A stretch of DNA of 60,486 nucleotides from Tannerellaceae bacterium (GCA_031280645.1 JAITGL010000045.1:1-60486), one strand, 5' to 3'; positions 16,153 to 25,138 are shown, counted from the stretch's first letter. The notes: generated by a model from the letters alone, not told the origin. A program made the numbers and translations.

Positions 16153-17412
16153 ATGGAACGCAAACAATCGGAGCTCGACGATTTCCTCAGGGAGCGAATA
16201 CACGTTATTTGCTCGCCCGCCGGCAATGAGGGCTTAATAAACGCGAACATACTGACAGACCTGGCCGGCCGCGCAAGGGTAATAGCCGTTGGCGAAGGGT
16301 CGCATTTCATTAAGGAATACTGGGAGATGCGCCGCCGGCTGTTTGAATTATTCCACAAGGAGCATAACGTTAGGATATTCGCCATGGAGTTCGGATTCTC
16401 CGAGGCCTTGCTGGTTGACCGCTGGATAGGAGGCGAAGCTTCTGCGGCCGACCTGCGCAACTTTAGCGAAAGCATAGATAATTGGGGGGCCGGCAGCACG
16501 ATGCGCTGGCTCCGGTCATACAATTCTGCCGCCGGCGGAGGTATAAGCTTTGCCGGAATAGATATTCCCGAAGCGGCCGGAACGCTACTCCCGTCTCTAC
16601 TGCCTTTTACAGATTACGTTAAAAGCATCTCGCTTCCAACGGGCGATTTGCAGGAAGCCATAGAGATAAGCGACGAATTTGCATCGGGATCGGTGGTTGC
16701 CGCCGCGGCAAAATGGCAAACCTTACCCGAATCGCGGCGCGACAGGCTGACCTCTATCCTTAGCAATACTCTAATGCGTTTTACCACCTTACGCGATTAT
16801 TATACCCAAACAATTCCGGCGAAAGATTATAGCGTCGCCCTGCGCCACCTCGAAGCCGCCCTGTATGCCGACTATATGATCCGGGCCGTTGCCCAGGCCG
16901 GAACGGCCGGAGCTTTCATGCCCGACATGTCGGCCAGGGAATATTTCATGGCGCGGTCGGTTATCTGGCATCTCGATGCAAATCCGGGGCAGAGGATATA
17001 TCTTATCGCTCATAATAATCATATTCAGAAAACCAACGTTGTGTATGGCAAACATACCGCGGCAATTCCGATGGGATATTACCTGCAAAGATTCCTGGGC
17101 GCGGAATATTGCGCCATAGCCCTCACAAGCTCCGACAACCATACGGCCGATATGAGTCCCGACTCCTCTCGCCCTGCCGGATTCGCAGTGGTTGACGTTG
17201 CGCTCGATAAAGCTCGCGAGGGGAGCGTAAACGCTTTCATCGAATCAAACGCGCCTCCCGCAGACATAAGCCTGATAGACATGCGCCATTCGCCGCTCGA
17301 CTTTAACGGCATACGAAGCCAGGGCGCATACGTCGACACCTCCGTAAAGGCAGCATTCGACGCAGTTATCAGCATCCCGAAGATAACGGTGGAAACAAAC
17401 CTGCGTCTTTAA
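16153..17412 (+). CDS. Erythromycin esterase-like protein
   Basis: The protein has 419 residues from the ATG at 16153. It matches the EreA/EreB/SVN fold: VIAVGEGSHFIKEYWEMRRRLF (His51 of the GEGSH motif), FAMEFGFSEA (Glu79), the SESIDNWGAGSTMRWLRSYN block and a later HNNHIQK. Ere enzymes open the macrolide lactone ring using a His/Glu-activated water, but most chromosomal relatives have unknown substrates. No signal peptide is present. Resistance should not be assumed. A hairpin at 17500-17530 probably ends the transcript. Confidence 0.8.
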   Translation: MERKQSELDDFLRERIHVICSPAGNEGLINANILTDLAGRARVIAVGEGSHFIKEYWEMRRRLFELFHKEHNVRIFAMEFGFSEALLVDRWIGGEASAADLRNFSESIDNWGAGSTMRWLRSYNSAAGGGISFAGIDIPEAAGTLLPSLLPFTDYVKSISLPTGDLQEAIEISDEFASGSVVAAAAKWQTLPESRRDRLTSILSNTLMRFTTLRDYYTQTIPAKDYSVALRHLEAALYADYMIRAVAQAGTAGAFMPDMSAREYFMARSVIWHLDANPGQRIYLIAHNNHIQKTNVVYGKHTAAIPMGYYLQRFLGAEYCAIALTSSDNHTADMSPDSSRPAGFAVVDVALDKAREGSVNAFIESNAPPADISLIDMRHSPLDFNGIRSQGAYVDTSVKAAFDAVISIPKITVETNLRL

Positions 17413-17499
17413 CATCCGGTGGATCTTCCATACTAAACAAATTATTGCGAGGCGTATATATCGGCTTAGACGGATATACAATAATATCGCGCCGAAAAA

Positions 17500-17535
17500 G
17501 AGCCGCTTCCTCGTATTGGGGAAGCGGCTCAGTCC
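17500..17535. terminator. Bidirectional hairpin terminator
   Basis: A perfect 11-bp stem GAGCCGCTTCC / GGAAGCGGCTC has a 9-base loop. On the plus strand it is followed by AGTCCTTTTA (end of the esterase-like transcript). On the minus strand it leads into CTTTTTC, a better U-tract, implying transcription toward it from the right as well. Confidence 0.75.
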
Positions 17536-18046
17536 TTTTATGTTATAAGATAATGTTTGGATAGCCGTTTTTTTGAGAGCGCCGGAAGGGCTAAGGGTGT
17601 GGAGGCCTTGCTCTTCCGGCTGGGTGTCCGCATTGCTGCAGCTCATGAGAATCAATTGCTTATGGAATGATATAAGTTAATGCTGGCGTGATTTATGCCT
17701 GCGGCTGTGGTTGCAAGCTATTTGTTGCGGCTGCAGGATTTTGTTTATGCCGATCGGGTGGTTGTTCCGACGGCCTGCGGTTGTTTTGCCGGCGGCTGTT
17801 GCCGGCAGTTGTGTTCTCACGAACTGTTAATGTTTATTATTGATCTCATGATAAGAACTTAGATATTTTCGGTTGACATATTAATAAGCATGGAAGAGAG
17901 AATGGGTTGAAATCCTATGCAAGTATAAGCTCCAAGCGTTAAAGAATGTATTAGCGAACGTCTTAATGTTGTTAAAACGGCAATAATATTTCGTTACGAT
18001 TTCGTTAAGAGGCTTGTTTGAGGGCCTTCGGAGAAAAATAATACCG

Positions 18047-18079
18047 ATTGCTTGCGTATCAAAAAAAAGCATATATTTG
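18047..18079 (+). promoter_or_regulatory. Candidate promoter in the gene-poor stretch
   Basis: ATTG at 18047, a 21-bp spacer and TATATTTG at 18072-18079 fit the Bacteroidota pattern. The first downstream ATG is at 18104. Confidence 0.5.
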
Positions 18080-18103
18080 TTGTCATCAACTTTTTAATAA
18101 GAT

Positions 18104-18526
18104 ATGCAACCTACAATCGCAATATACCATACAAGCACGCCGGCTCCCGCAAAATGGGTAGCAAACCAAAGCTTTTTATACTCAAAGGATTTCTATAATT
18201 ATTATAAGGCAACAATCAACGATTCAGGTTCCAATCCTTTTATTTACGCCTCTGCAATTGCGCCTCGCCTATCGGTAAATACGGATCTTAAGGCGGCGGA
18301 ACGCGGGGGCGCTTTTTTGTATCGGATTAAAATGTTGGCAAGAGGATACTATATGCTTATGCTGTTAAATGGTATGTTCTCACTCTCGGGAAACAGTTTT
18401 AGCTGCTCCGGCCGGCTGCTTATCTCGAAGGGCTACGCGCCGGAGCGTTTTTTTCAAATCCGGCCATCAAAGCCTGCCGGATGTGTAGAGCGGCGCCGGG
18501 CGGAACGATACATGCGGCGGGCATGA
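18104..18526 (+). CDS. Doubtful hypothetical protein of 140 residues
   Basis: The frame begins 25 bp after a good TAnnTTTG element, which is the main reason to list it. The sequence (MQPTIAIYHTSTPAPAKW... ending in many Arg) shows no family I know, no signal peptide, and loses protein-like composition after residue 70. It could be a short real peptide, a broken gene or a leader transcript for the regulator 126 bp downstream. Confidence 0.25.
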   Translation: MQPTIAIYHTSTPAPAKWVANQSFLYSKDFYNYYKATINDSGSNPFIYASAIAPRLSVNTDLKAAERGGAFLYRIKMLARGYYMLMLLNGMFSLSGNSFSCSGRLLISKGYAPERFFQIRPSKPAGCVERRRAERYMRRA

Positions 18527-18651
18527 GGCGAATGTTTTTATCAGTTGGCGTTCAATAGCATCAGTATCCGTTACTTGTTTTTATTATGGAAGTAAAGAGA
18601 GCGAGGCATTAAGTAAATAATCCAAAATACTAACGACGTACTACTTTGAAG

Positions 18652-21231
18652 ATGACTGCGGTATATAAATACATTGCGATGTTGATTGCTCTTCTTACGT
18701 CGATTACGCTGCAGGCCGGCGAAGACGACAAAGAGGAAGGCCTGTTTTTCAATTCCTTTGAAGTGAACAAAGATAGCCGCACCCGGCTTAATCTTACGCC
18801 CGACAGACCTATGGCGATGCCGGGCGGCTTCACTATTACGTTCGACTTTAAGATCAGGCCGGAGCAAGAGGTTTTTGGTTATATCTTTCGTATTATCGGC
18901 AATGGGAGCACTAATATTGATCTGATTTCCAACTCATCGCAGTATCATAATATAGTACTTGTGGTTGATAATCGCACGTTTATCGAGTTCAACCTCAACG
19001 AGCTTCCGACCCCTACCACGCTTTGGACGCAGGCCTCCATAACGGTGGACGTACGTCGCGAGAGGCTCGACTTCAGGCTGGGCGATGTGCATAAGTCGGC
19101 TGTATGCGACAATATTCACGGGCTAAATAAATTCTCCATCTATTTCGGCGGAAATGACCATCCGTCTTTCGGCACTACCGACGTAGCCCCATTCCTGCTT
19201 CGCAACCTTAAAATAATAGACGGCCGCAACCGCATGACCCGCCACTGGAAAATGTCGCGCCACAGCGCCGACGCTGTTTTCGACGAATGTGAAAACGCTC
19301 GAGCCTCTGTTACAAACGCCTCGTGGGAAATAGACCGGCATGCGCAGTGGGCAAAGATCATGGCGATAGAAACGGGAAGCAAATATCCAAAGATTGCGTT
19401 CGACAGGAGGCGTAAACAAATGTATATCGTGGGCGAACGGTCTCTATACATATATAATATACCTGCCAATTCGATCGACACATTGGCGTACAGGCAGGGC
19501 CAACCGTTCAATGTGGAGCTTAACCAACTCTTCTACGACTCCAAGCTCGATTGCCTCATTATGTACGAGTTCGATACGCAAACCACGGCCCGCTTCGACT
19601 GTCGCACGCAGTCGTGGAGCAACTACGGAAACCAGCCGGGCGTTGCGAGGTTCAGGCATCACAACAAATGGTACGACGAGCGCAGCGGTACGGGCTACAT
19701 GCTTGGCGGCTACGGTTTTCATCAGTATTCGGCCGTTCTGCAATCGTTTACCGGCAACGAAGGCAGGTGGGACAGCGTTGATCTCTCGGCCTCCTATCCG
19801 CCGCGCTACCTTGCGGGCATGGGAGAGTATAACGACAGCCTTCTGCTATGCTTTGGCGGCTATGGGAGCGTGTCGGGCCGTCAGTACGAGGCCCCTCACA
19901 ACTATTATGACCTCTATGAGCTGAATCCCGCAACGCGGAATATACGTAAGCTTTGGGAGCTGACAAAGGTTGACGAGCCTTTTGCCAACTCAAATTCCCT
20001 GGTTGTAAACCGCGCCCGCCAAACGTTTTATACGCTCTCCTACCCTAACAACGTTTATGAAACCAGCGCTACTCTGCACGAATACAAGATTAATTCACCC
20101 GGATATCGTAAGCTTGCCGATGCCGTTCCTTTTCTTTTCAACGACGAGGAATCGTATTGCGACCTCTTCATGCCGCTGGACAGCTCTGCCCTGTACGCCG
20201 CACTGTTGAACTCCACTCCTTCGGGTAGCGCAATCAACATTTATGCTATCGCCTACCCGCCTCTTAGCCTTGCCGACACCTTGCAGCCCTCGCCGCTGGA
20301 ATCGTGGGCGCATCTCATAATGAAATATTTGGCGGTGATAGCTCCGATAATATTCTTCGTAGCCGCCATAGCGGTATTGTTGAACAAGAGGAGGCGTAAG
20401 CCTTGGGCGGAGCCGATTGCGGGACAAGGGGAGATTGAGGTTGAAGCGCCTCCGTTAATAAAAAGCTCGCCTGCTGTACAGATTGCCGGCCCGGCTATCA
20501 ACGTCTTGAACAATTTCAGGGCCATAGATTCGCAGGGCAACGATATAACCCATCTGTTTTCACCCACCGGCACACAAATATTCCTGCTGATATACTTCAA
20601 AACCGTTTACGACAAAACCGGCATTACCTCCAACGAGCTTCAGCAGACCTTTTGGCCTGAAAAAGATTACGAAAGCGCGCAGAATAATCGCAATGTTTAC
20701 TTTACTAAACTTCGCTCCATACTCAGCTCGATGGGAAACGTCAGGATCGACAGAGTGAACAATTTTTGGGTTTTAGCCTTCGACGCCAATAAGATGCACA
20801 GCGATTTTATTGAAATACTTCGCAACATTCGGCACATGTCGGTAAAAGAAGAAACAGACAGGCAACTGCTCCGCGAAACGCTCAGGATCATAGGCGAAGG
20901 CAAGCTCCTCCCCTTCCTCAAGGCCGACTGGCTCGACCACTACAAAACAGGATACGCCAACACCGTTATCGAATTTCTCGGACAAATGTCGGAACGCCCC
21001 GACACCAGCGCCGACTATCAACTCCTGCTCCATATTGCCGACGCTATACTGATGCAAGACGAAATTGAGGAATCGGGCATCCGCCTTAAATGCAGCGTAC
21101 TGTATAAACAAGGTAAGAAACGGCAAGCCATGCAGAGCTACGATAAATACGCCGAAACTTACCGCACACTGCTCGACGCGCGACCCAATTTCAGCTTTAA
21201 GGACATTATCCGCCGCAGCACAACGGTATAG
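18652..21231 (+). CDS. Membrane-spanning one-component regulator: LamG-like, beta-propeller, TM, winged helix
   Basis: The 859-residue protein starts at the ATG at 18652. It has a signal peptide (to about 22), then a concanavalin/LamG-like beta domain (35-190; FTITFDFKIRP, LRNLKIIDGR), then kelch-like blades (about 245-540; KIAFDRRRKQMYIVG, GTGYMLGGYGFHQYS, LLCFGGYG). A membrane helix at 556-578 is followed by KRRRK. The cytoplasmic part has a winged helix-turn-helix (about 615-710; DKTGITSNELQQTFWP, NRNVYFTKLRSIL, RVNNFWVL) like the OmpR/SARP type, then a helical BTAD/TPR-like tail (718-845). I infer that ligand binding outside controls DNA binding inside without phosphotransfer. Ligand and targets are unknown. 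Confidence 0.8.
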   Translation: MTAVYKYIAMLIALLTSITLQAGEDDKEEGLFFNSFEVNKDSRTRLNLTPDRPMAMPGGFTITFDFKIRPEQEVFGYIFRIIGNGSTNIDLISNSSQYHNIVLVVDNRTFIEFNLNELPTPTTLWTQASITVDVRRERLDFRLGDVHKSAVCDNIHGLNKFSIYFGGNDHPSFGTTDVAPFLLRNLKIIDGRNRMTRHWKMSRHSADAVFDECENARASVTNASWEIDRHAQWAKIMAIETGSKYPKIAFDRRRKQMYIVGERSLYIYNIPANSIDTLAYRQGQPFNVELNQLFYDSKLDCLIMYEFDTQTTARFDCRTQSWSNYGNQPGVARFRHHNKWYDERSGTGYMLGGYGFHQYSAVLQSFTGNEGRWDSVDLSASYPPRYLAGMGEYNDSLLLCFGGYGSVSGRQYEAPHNYYDLYELNPATRNIRKLWELTKVDEPFANSNSLVVNRARQTFYTLSYPNNVYETSATLHEYKINSPGYRKLADAVPFLFNDEESYCDLFMPLDSSALYAALLNSTPSGSAINIYAIAYPPLSLADTLQPSPLESWAHLIMKYLAVIAPIIFFVAAIAVLLNKRRRKPWAEPIAGQGEIEVEAPPLIKSSPAVQIAGPAINVLNNFRAIDSQGNDITHLFSPTGTQIFLLIYFKTVYDKTGITSNELQQTFWPEKDYESAQNNRNVYFTKLRSILSSMGNVRIDRVNNFWVLAFDANKMHSDFIEILRNIRHMSVKEETDRQLLRETLRIIGEGKLLPFLKADWLDHYKTGYANTVIEFLGQMSERPDTSADYQLLLHIADAILMQDEIEESGIRLKCSVLYKQGKKRQAMQSYDKYAETYRTLLDARPNFSFKDIIRRSTTV

Positions 21232-21279
21232 TATTTCCCAAAAAGACTTAAAGACAGGAACAGCCAAATATTTTTTCCA

Positions 21280-21287
21280 TACTTTTG
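21280..21287 (+). promoter_or_regulatory. Candidate -7 element for the TetR gene
   Basis: TACTTTTG fits TAnnTTTG and lies 30 bp before the ATG at 21318. No clear -33 element is seen. Confidence 0.5.
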
Positions 21288-21317
21288 CGCACACAGACAA
21301 TTAAAGTGTGCAATAAT

Positions 21318-21911
21318 ATGGCAATAACTGTTTCAAAAACAAGAGAAATGCTGGTAGACGTAGCCCGCCAGCTTTTTGCGCGAATGGGAGTAGACAAAAC
21401 TACGATGAACGACATTGCTCAAGCCGCGCGCAAAGGCCGTCGAACCATCTACACGTACTTCAAGAGCAAAAATGAAATATATCATGCGGTGATAGAGACC
21501 GAAATGGGCAAGCTATACAAAACACTGGCCGACGCCTCGTCTACCCAGCTACCCGCCGACCAGAAGCTGATAGCTTTCATATACGCCCGGCTCGACGCCG
21601 TAAAGGCCGTTGTATTTCGCAATGGAACTCTCAAAGCCAATTTTTTTCGCGATATATGCAGAGTAGAAAAAGCGAGGAAAGACTTTGACGCTAAAGAGAT
21701 AGAACTGATCAAATTAATATTGAGCGATGGAGTAAGAGAAGGCCTCTTCAGAATGCCCGATGTTGAAATGACTGCCAATGTGCTACACTTTGCCCTTAAA
21801 GGACTGGAAGTACCATACATCCGAGGCCTCATGGGCGATACGCTATTGCAACGCATTCAAAGAAGAGACAATGTGGTTAACTTGATTTTTAACGGTATAA
21901 AATTGAAATAA
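21318..21911 (+). CDS. TetR/AcrR-family transcription regulator
   Basis: The protein has 197 residues from the ATG at 21318. The N-terminal DNA-binding domain is typical: EMLVDVARQLFARMGVDKTTMNDIAQAARKGRRTIYTYFKSKNEIYHAVIE, here read as separate helices. The C-terminal ligand-binding part is helical and unassigned. It sits 6 bp upstream of a KAS III gene and a FabG gene, so it probably controls that small fatty-acid operon and may sense an acyl compound. The TAnnTTTG element just upstream would be a place for autoregulation. Confidence 0.9.
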   Translation: MAITVSKTREMLVDVARQLFARMGVDKTTMNDIAQAARKGRRTIYTYFKSKNEIYHAVIETEMGKLYKTLADASSTQLPADQKLIAFIYARLDAVKAVVFRNGTLKANFFRDICRVEKARKDFDAKEIELIKLILSDGVREGLFRMPDVEMTANVLHFALKGLEVPYIRGLMGDTLLQRIQRRDNVVNLIFNGIKLK

Positions 21912-21917
21912 AAAAGG

Positions 21918-22859
21918 ATGTTTATAAACGCAACCGGCTTTTATGTTCCCAACACACGGGTACATAACGACCACTTCTTAAAAGTAAACGGATTAACCGG
22001 CGAATGGATTGAACAACGCACCGGCATCATAACCCGCTCAAAAGCGCAGCCCAACGAAAACGTGAACACAATGAGCATGATGGCCATAAACAACGCCCTC
22101 GGCTCACTCGCATACAACATATCCGAAGTAAACCTCATAATATCGGCAACCTACTCGCCCTACGACACCGTTGCCACCGCCGCCCACCAAGCCCAGCGCG
22201 AATTTGGAATCGAACGCGCCAGAGCATTAATGTTATCCTCCGCCTGCTCATCATTCCTCAACGCCCTCGAAGTAGCCGAAGGATACTTTGCCACCGGGAA
22301 AGCCAATCGCGCCCTGATCATCTCGGCCGACAACAACTCCCTCTACCAAAACGAATCCGACCCGCAGAGCGGACACCTGTGGGGCGACGCCGCCGCCGCT
22401 TTTTTCATCTCTAAAGAAAAAGAACAAGATACCGACAAAGAAATCATCGACATTTATACCGAAGGCCTCGGCCATCTCGGCAAAAGTATCGACGCCGTAA
22501 TGCTACGCCCGGCCGGCGGCGGAATAATGATGCCCGAAGGACGCGACGTATTCGCCCAAGCCTGCACTTACATGCCGAAAAACGTACTCCTGCTGCTCGA
22601 CAAGCACGGATACACGCTTAACCAGCTCTCATGGTTTATCGGTCACCAAGCCAACATGCGGATACTGATGAACATTGCCCGGCAGCTCGATCTCCCCGAA
22701 AATAAATTCCTCCACAATATTGAAGAGCTTGGAAATACCGGATCTGTCAGCGCACCGCTGGTGTATGCCCAGAACGCACACAATTTTAAGCCCGGCGACA
22801 TAATCGCCATCACCGTATTCGGAGGCGGATACTCAGCCGGCGCATGCCTTATCAAATAA
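21918..22859 (+). CDS. 3-oxoacyl-ACP synthase III (FabH-like)
   Basis: The enzyme condenses an acyl-CoA with malonyl-ACP to start or extend an acyl chain. It has 313 residues with the thiolase fold and a complete Cys-His-Asn triad: Cys110 (LSSACSSFLNA), His243 (FIGHQANMRI) and Asn273 (ELGNTGSVSAP). The sequence diverges from housekeeping FabH (shorter GGG-loop region), so it may make a special acyl product rather than serve general fatty acid synthesis. The gene lies between the TetR regulator and fabG, with 6 and 27 bp gaps. Confidence 0.88.
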   Translation: MFINATGFYVPNTRVHNDHFLKVNGLTGEWIEQRTGIITRSKAQPNENVNTMSMMAINNALGSLAYNISEVNLIISATYSPYDTVATAAHQAQREFGIERARALMLSSACSSFLNALEVAEGYFATGKANRALIISADNNSLYQNESDPQSGHLWGDAAAAFFISKEKEQDTDKEIIDIYTEGLGHLGKSIDAVMLRPAGGGIMMPEGRDVFAQACTYMPKNVLLLLDKHGYTLNQLSWFIGHQANMRILMNIARQLDLPENKFLHNIEELGNTGSVSAPLVYAQNAHNFKPGDIIAITVFGGGYSAGACLIK

Positions 22860-22886
22860 TGTATAATATATAATGTATAGTAAAGA

Positions 22887-23633
22887 ATGAACCTACTTAA
22901 AGGAAAAACGGCCCTTATAACAGGAGCCGCGAGGGGAATCGGCAAAGCCATCGCCCTCAAATTCGCCTCCGAAGGAGCCAACGTTGTATTCACCGACCTC
23001 GCTATCGACGACAACGCCCTTGCCACACAGGCCGAACTCGAAGCCTTCGGCATACGCGCAAAAGGATACGCCTCAAACGCAGCCGACTTCAACGAAGCCC
23101 ACTCCGTAGTAGCCGAAGCCCTAAAAGACTTCGGACGGATAGACATATTGGTAAACAACGCCGGCATAACCCGCGACGGCCTCATGATGCGCATGAACGA
23201 ACAGCAATGGGACATGGTGATAAACGTCAACCTCAAATCGGCCTTCAACTTTATACACGCCGTAACCCCCATAATGGTAAAGCAAAAAAGCGGAAGCATC
23301 ATCAATATGGCATCAGTAGTAGGAGTATCCGGCAATGCCGGCCAAGCCAACTACTCAGCCTCAAAAGCCGGAATGATAGGCCTCGCCAAGAGCATTGCCA
23401 AAGAACTCGGCCCGAGAGCCATCCGCGCCAACGCCATAGCCCCCGGATTCATAATAACCGACATGACAGCCGCCCTCTCCGACGAAGTAAAGGCCGAATG
23501 GGCTAAGCAAATCCCCCTCCGGCGCGGAGGAACGCCCGACGATGTAGCAGGAGTAGCCGTATTCCTCGCCTCCGACCTCTCCGCCTATGTAAACGGGCAG
23601 GTAATTCACTGCTGCGGCGGAATGAATACCTGA
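22887..23633 (+). CDS. fabG: 3-oxoacyl-ACP reductase (FabG-like SDR)
   Basis: This NAD(P)H-dependent short-chain reductase has 248 residues. The cofactor loop is TGAARGIGKA (12-21), NNAG is at 90-93, and the catalytic residues are Asn115, Ser143, Tyr156 and Lys160 (NYSASKAGM). The C-terminus with GGMNT is typical of FabG. It would reduce the 3-keto product of the KAS III gene just upstream. The RluA gene begins 2 bp after its stop. The genome probably has another, housekeeping fabG, which cannot be checked here. Confidence 0.88.
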   Translation: MNLLKGKTALITGAARGIGKAIALKFASEGANVVFTDLAIDDNALATQAELEAFGIRAKGYASNAADFNEAHSVVAEALKDFGRIDILVNNAGITRDGLMMRMNEQQWDMVINVNLKSAFNFIHAVTPIMVKQKSGSIINMASVVGVSGNAGQANYSASKAGMIGLAKSIAKELGPRAIRANAIAPGFIITDMTAALSDEVKAEWAKQIPLRRGGTPDDVAGVAVFLASDLSAYVNGQVIHCCGGMNT

Positions 23634-23635
23634 AG

Positions 23636-24301
23636 ATGGAAATCATCTACGAAGACAACCATATAATAGCCGTCAACAAAACCTGCCATGAAATAGTGCA
23701 GGGCGACAAAACCGGCGATACTCCTCTTTCGGAAACCCTCAAGCAGTATCTGAAAGAGAAGTATCACAAGCCCGGAAATGTATATATAGGCGTAGCCCAC
23801 CGCCTCGACCGCCCCGTAACCGGCATTGTTCTTTTCGCCAAAACAAGCAAAGCCCTCGCACGCCTCAACGACATGTTCCGAACCGACCGGATACGGAAAA
23901 CATACTTAGCCATAGTTAAGCGCCGGCCTCCCTCGGAAGAAGATACCCTCGTTCACTGGCTCGTACGCAACGAGCAGCAAAACAAATCGTACGCCTACGA
24001 TAGAGACAAGCCGTTAGCGAAACAAGCCATCCTCCATTACGCATTAAAATCATGCTCCGACAATTATTTCCTGCTGGAGATAGATCTTAAAACAGGCCGC
24101 CACCACCAAATACGCGCCCAACTCGCCCACATCGGATGCCCCGTAAAAGGCGACCTCAAGTACGGAGCCGACCGGTCCAACCCCGACGGAGGCATAAGCC
24201 TGCACGCCATTAGCGTAGAGTTCATCCATCCCGTATCCAACCTCCCCCTTAACATCGTAGCCCCGCCCCCGGTCGATCCCCTTTGGCAAGCATTATTTTA
24301 A
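23636..24301 (+). CDS. RluA-family RNA pseudouridine synthase
   Basis: The 221-residue protein isomerises uridine to pseudouridine in rRNA or tRNA. The catalytic motif is HRLDRPVTG with Asp58, followed by KTSKALARL and the conserved GRHHQIRAQLAHIGCP block. No S4 domain is present, so it is the short catalytic-only form; the target position cannot be predicted. It starts 2 bp after fabG and presumably ends that operon. Confidence 0.9.
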   Translation: MEIIYEDNHIIAVNKTCHEIVQGDKTGDTPLSETLKQYLKEKYHKPGNVYIGVAHRLDRPVTGIVLFAKTSKALARLNDMFRTDRIRKTYLAIVKRRPPSEEDTLVHWLVRNEQQNKSYAYDRDKPLAKQAILHYALKSCSDNYFLLEIDLKTGRHHQIRAQLAHIGCPVKGDLKYGADRSNPDGGISLHAISVEFIHPVSNLPLNIVAPPPVDPLWQALF

Positions 24302-24358
24302 AGTAAATAACGGCAATCTCCCGGCAAGCTTCGATTAGATTGAGAAAGCACGGAGCGC

Positions 24359-24399
24359 AAAAAAATAATCCCCCTGCCTCGCTCCAGAGTACAGGGGGA
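24359..24399 (-). terminator. Rho-independent terminator after the DHFR-like/peptide pair
   Basis: On the minus strand the stem TCCCCCTG / CAGGGGGA is followed by TTATTTTTTT, 27 bp past the stop of the 43-residue peptide gene. Confidence 0.85.
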
Positions 24400-24425
24400 C
24401 GCCCGGTCTGATTATGGAATAAAAT

Positions 24426-24557
24426 TTAATGCCTGATGTAGTGCATGATCCTTACAAAGCGCCGGGCTCGCTTTCTAATGAATCGCCGGAAGATCGAAGC
24501 GAAGATCAGCAACGACATCAGAACACCTGAGAAAAGGAGCAGATCGATTAGCGTCAT
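24426..24557 (-). CDS. Small membrane peptide of 43 residues, coupled to the DHFR-like gene
   Basis: An ATG at 24557 overlaps the stop of the DHFR-like gene (ATGA). It opens a 43-codon frame that ends in TAA and is followed by a good terminator. The peptide has one hydrophobic helix (LIDLLLFSGVLMSLLIFASI) and then a strongly basic tail (FRRFIRKRARRF), so it would insert with the tail in the cytoplasm. No family is recognised. The coupled start, membrane-protein-like composition and terminator support a real gene. It could be a small regulator of a membrane protein or simply an orphan. Confidence 0.55.
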   Translation of the reverse strand: MTLIDLLLFSGVLMSLLIFASIFRRFIRKRARRFVRIMHYIRH

Positions 24558-25138
24558 GCCGTGGCGATCTCGATCGACGATTTGCCGTATCGAGTCAATA
24601 TAGCGCCGTTATCATACTTCGTGTAGCTTTCAACTCGCCAATGAGTTTCGATACCGAAGTCGCCGAAAAACGAAAGACCGCTGCCCAGAAGTACCGGCAG
24701 CCGTACGATATTAATCTCGTCAATCATGTCGTATTGAAGCAAGTAAGCCGTGAGGCGATGATCGCCCATTACCCACACGTCGCCGCGCCCGCCAACAAGC
24801 TGGATGTCGCGAATACGCTCAAGCGGGCCGCGAGTATCGTCAACTATAAGAGAACGGAGGCCGCCGATGCTCTTTACGGGCGACGATAAGGTTTGCCCCC
24901 GGTAAGAAAGCACATAACAAGTCTTATCGGCTATCGGCCAGTTTACCGTATGGCTTTGCAGAAGAACATTCTGCATACGATTCATCACAATGGTATCTAT
25001 CGAATCAAGAAATTCGGGCATGCCGTAATGGTCGAACAGGCTGCCGCCGGGCGAAGGAACCCAATCTACATCGCCGTTGATGCGAGAGCTGTATCCATCA
25101 ATGGATACGAAAGCAAAAATTTTCAGTTTCTTCATCAC
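24554..25138 (-). CDS. Dihydrofolate reductase-like protein (RibD C-terminal family)
   Basis: The 194-residue protein matches the DHFR/RibD-C fold: KIFAFVSIDGYSSRINGDVDW at the N-terminus, DTIVMNRMQNVLLQ, an IQLVGGRGDVWVMGDHRLTAYLL nucleotide-binding block, and EINIVRLPVLLGSGLSFF. Stand-alone members are NADPH-dependent reductases of unknown substrate and need not act on folate. It is coupled to the 43-residue membrane peptide. The start could be either of the two first Met codons. Confidence 0.85.
   Translation of the reverse strand: MMKKLKIFAFVSIDGYSSRINGDVDWVPSPGGSLFDHYGMPEFLDSIDTIVMNRMQNVLLQSHTVNWPIADKTCYVLSYRGQTLSSPVKSIGGLRSLIVDDTRGPLERIRDIQLVGGRGDVWVMGDHRLTAYLLQYDMIDEINIVRLPVLLGSGLSFFGDFGIETHWRVESYTKYDNGAILTRYGKSSIEIATA

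Larger units (their letters stand above)
17413..18651. other. Gene-poor stretch of about 1.2 kb
   Basis: Between the esterase-like gene and the membrane regulator there is a strong hairpin (17500-17530), then GTT/GCC-rich DNA without recognisable coding sequence, then a TAnnTTTG promoter (18072-18079) and a doubtful 140-codon frame. A minus-strand frame at 17245-17655 begins like a small lipoprotein (MSCSNADTQ, after a TTG start) but runs through the hairpin and looks spurious. The stretch may hold a small RNA or the remnant of a lost gene. Confidence 0.4.

Noticed and set aside
17245..17655. Small lipoprotein on the minus strand starting MILMSCSNADTQ
   Set aside because: It needs a TTG start, runs straight through a strong terminator and then antisense into the esterase-like gene.
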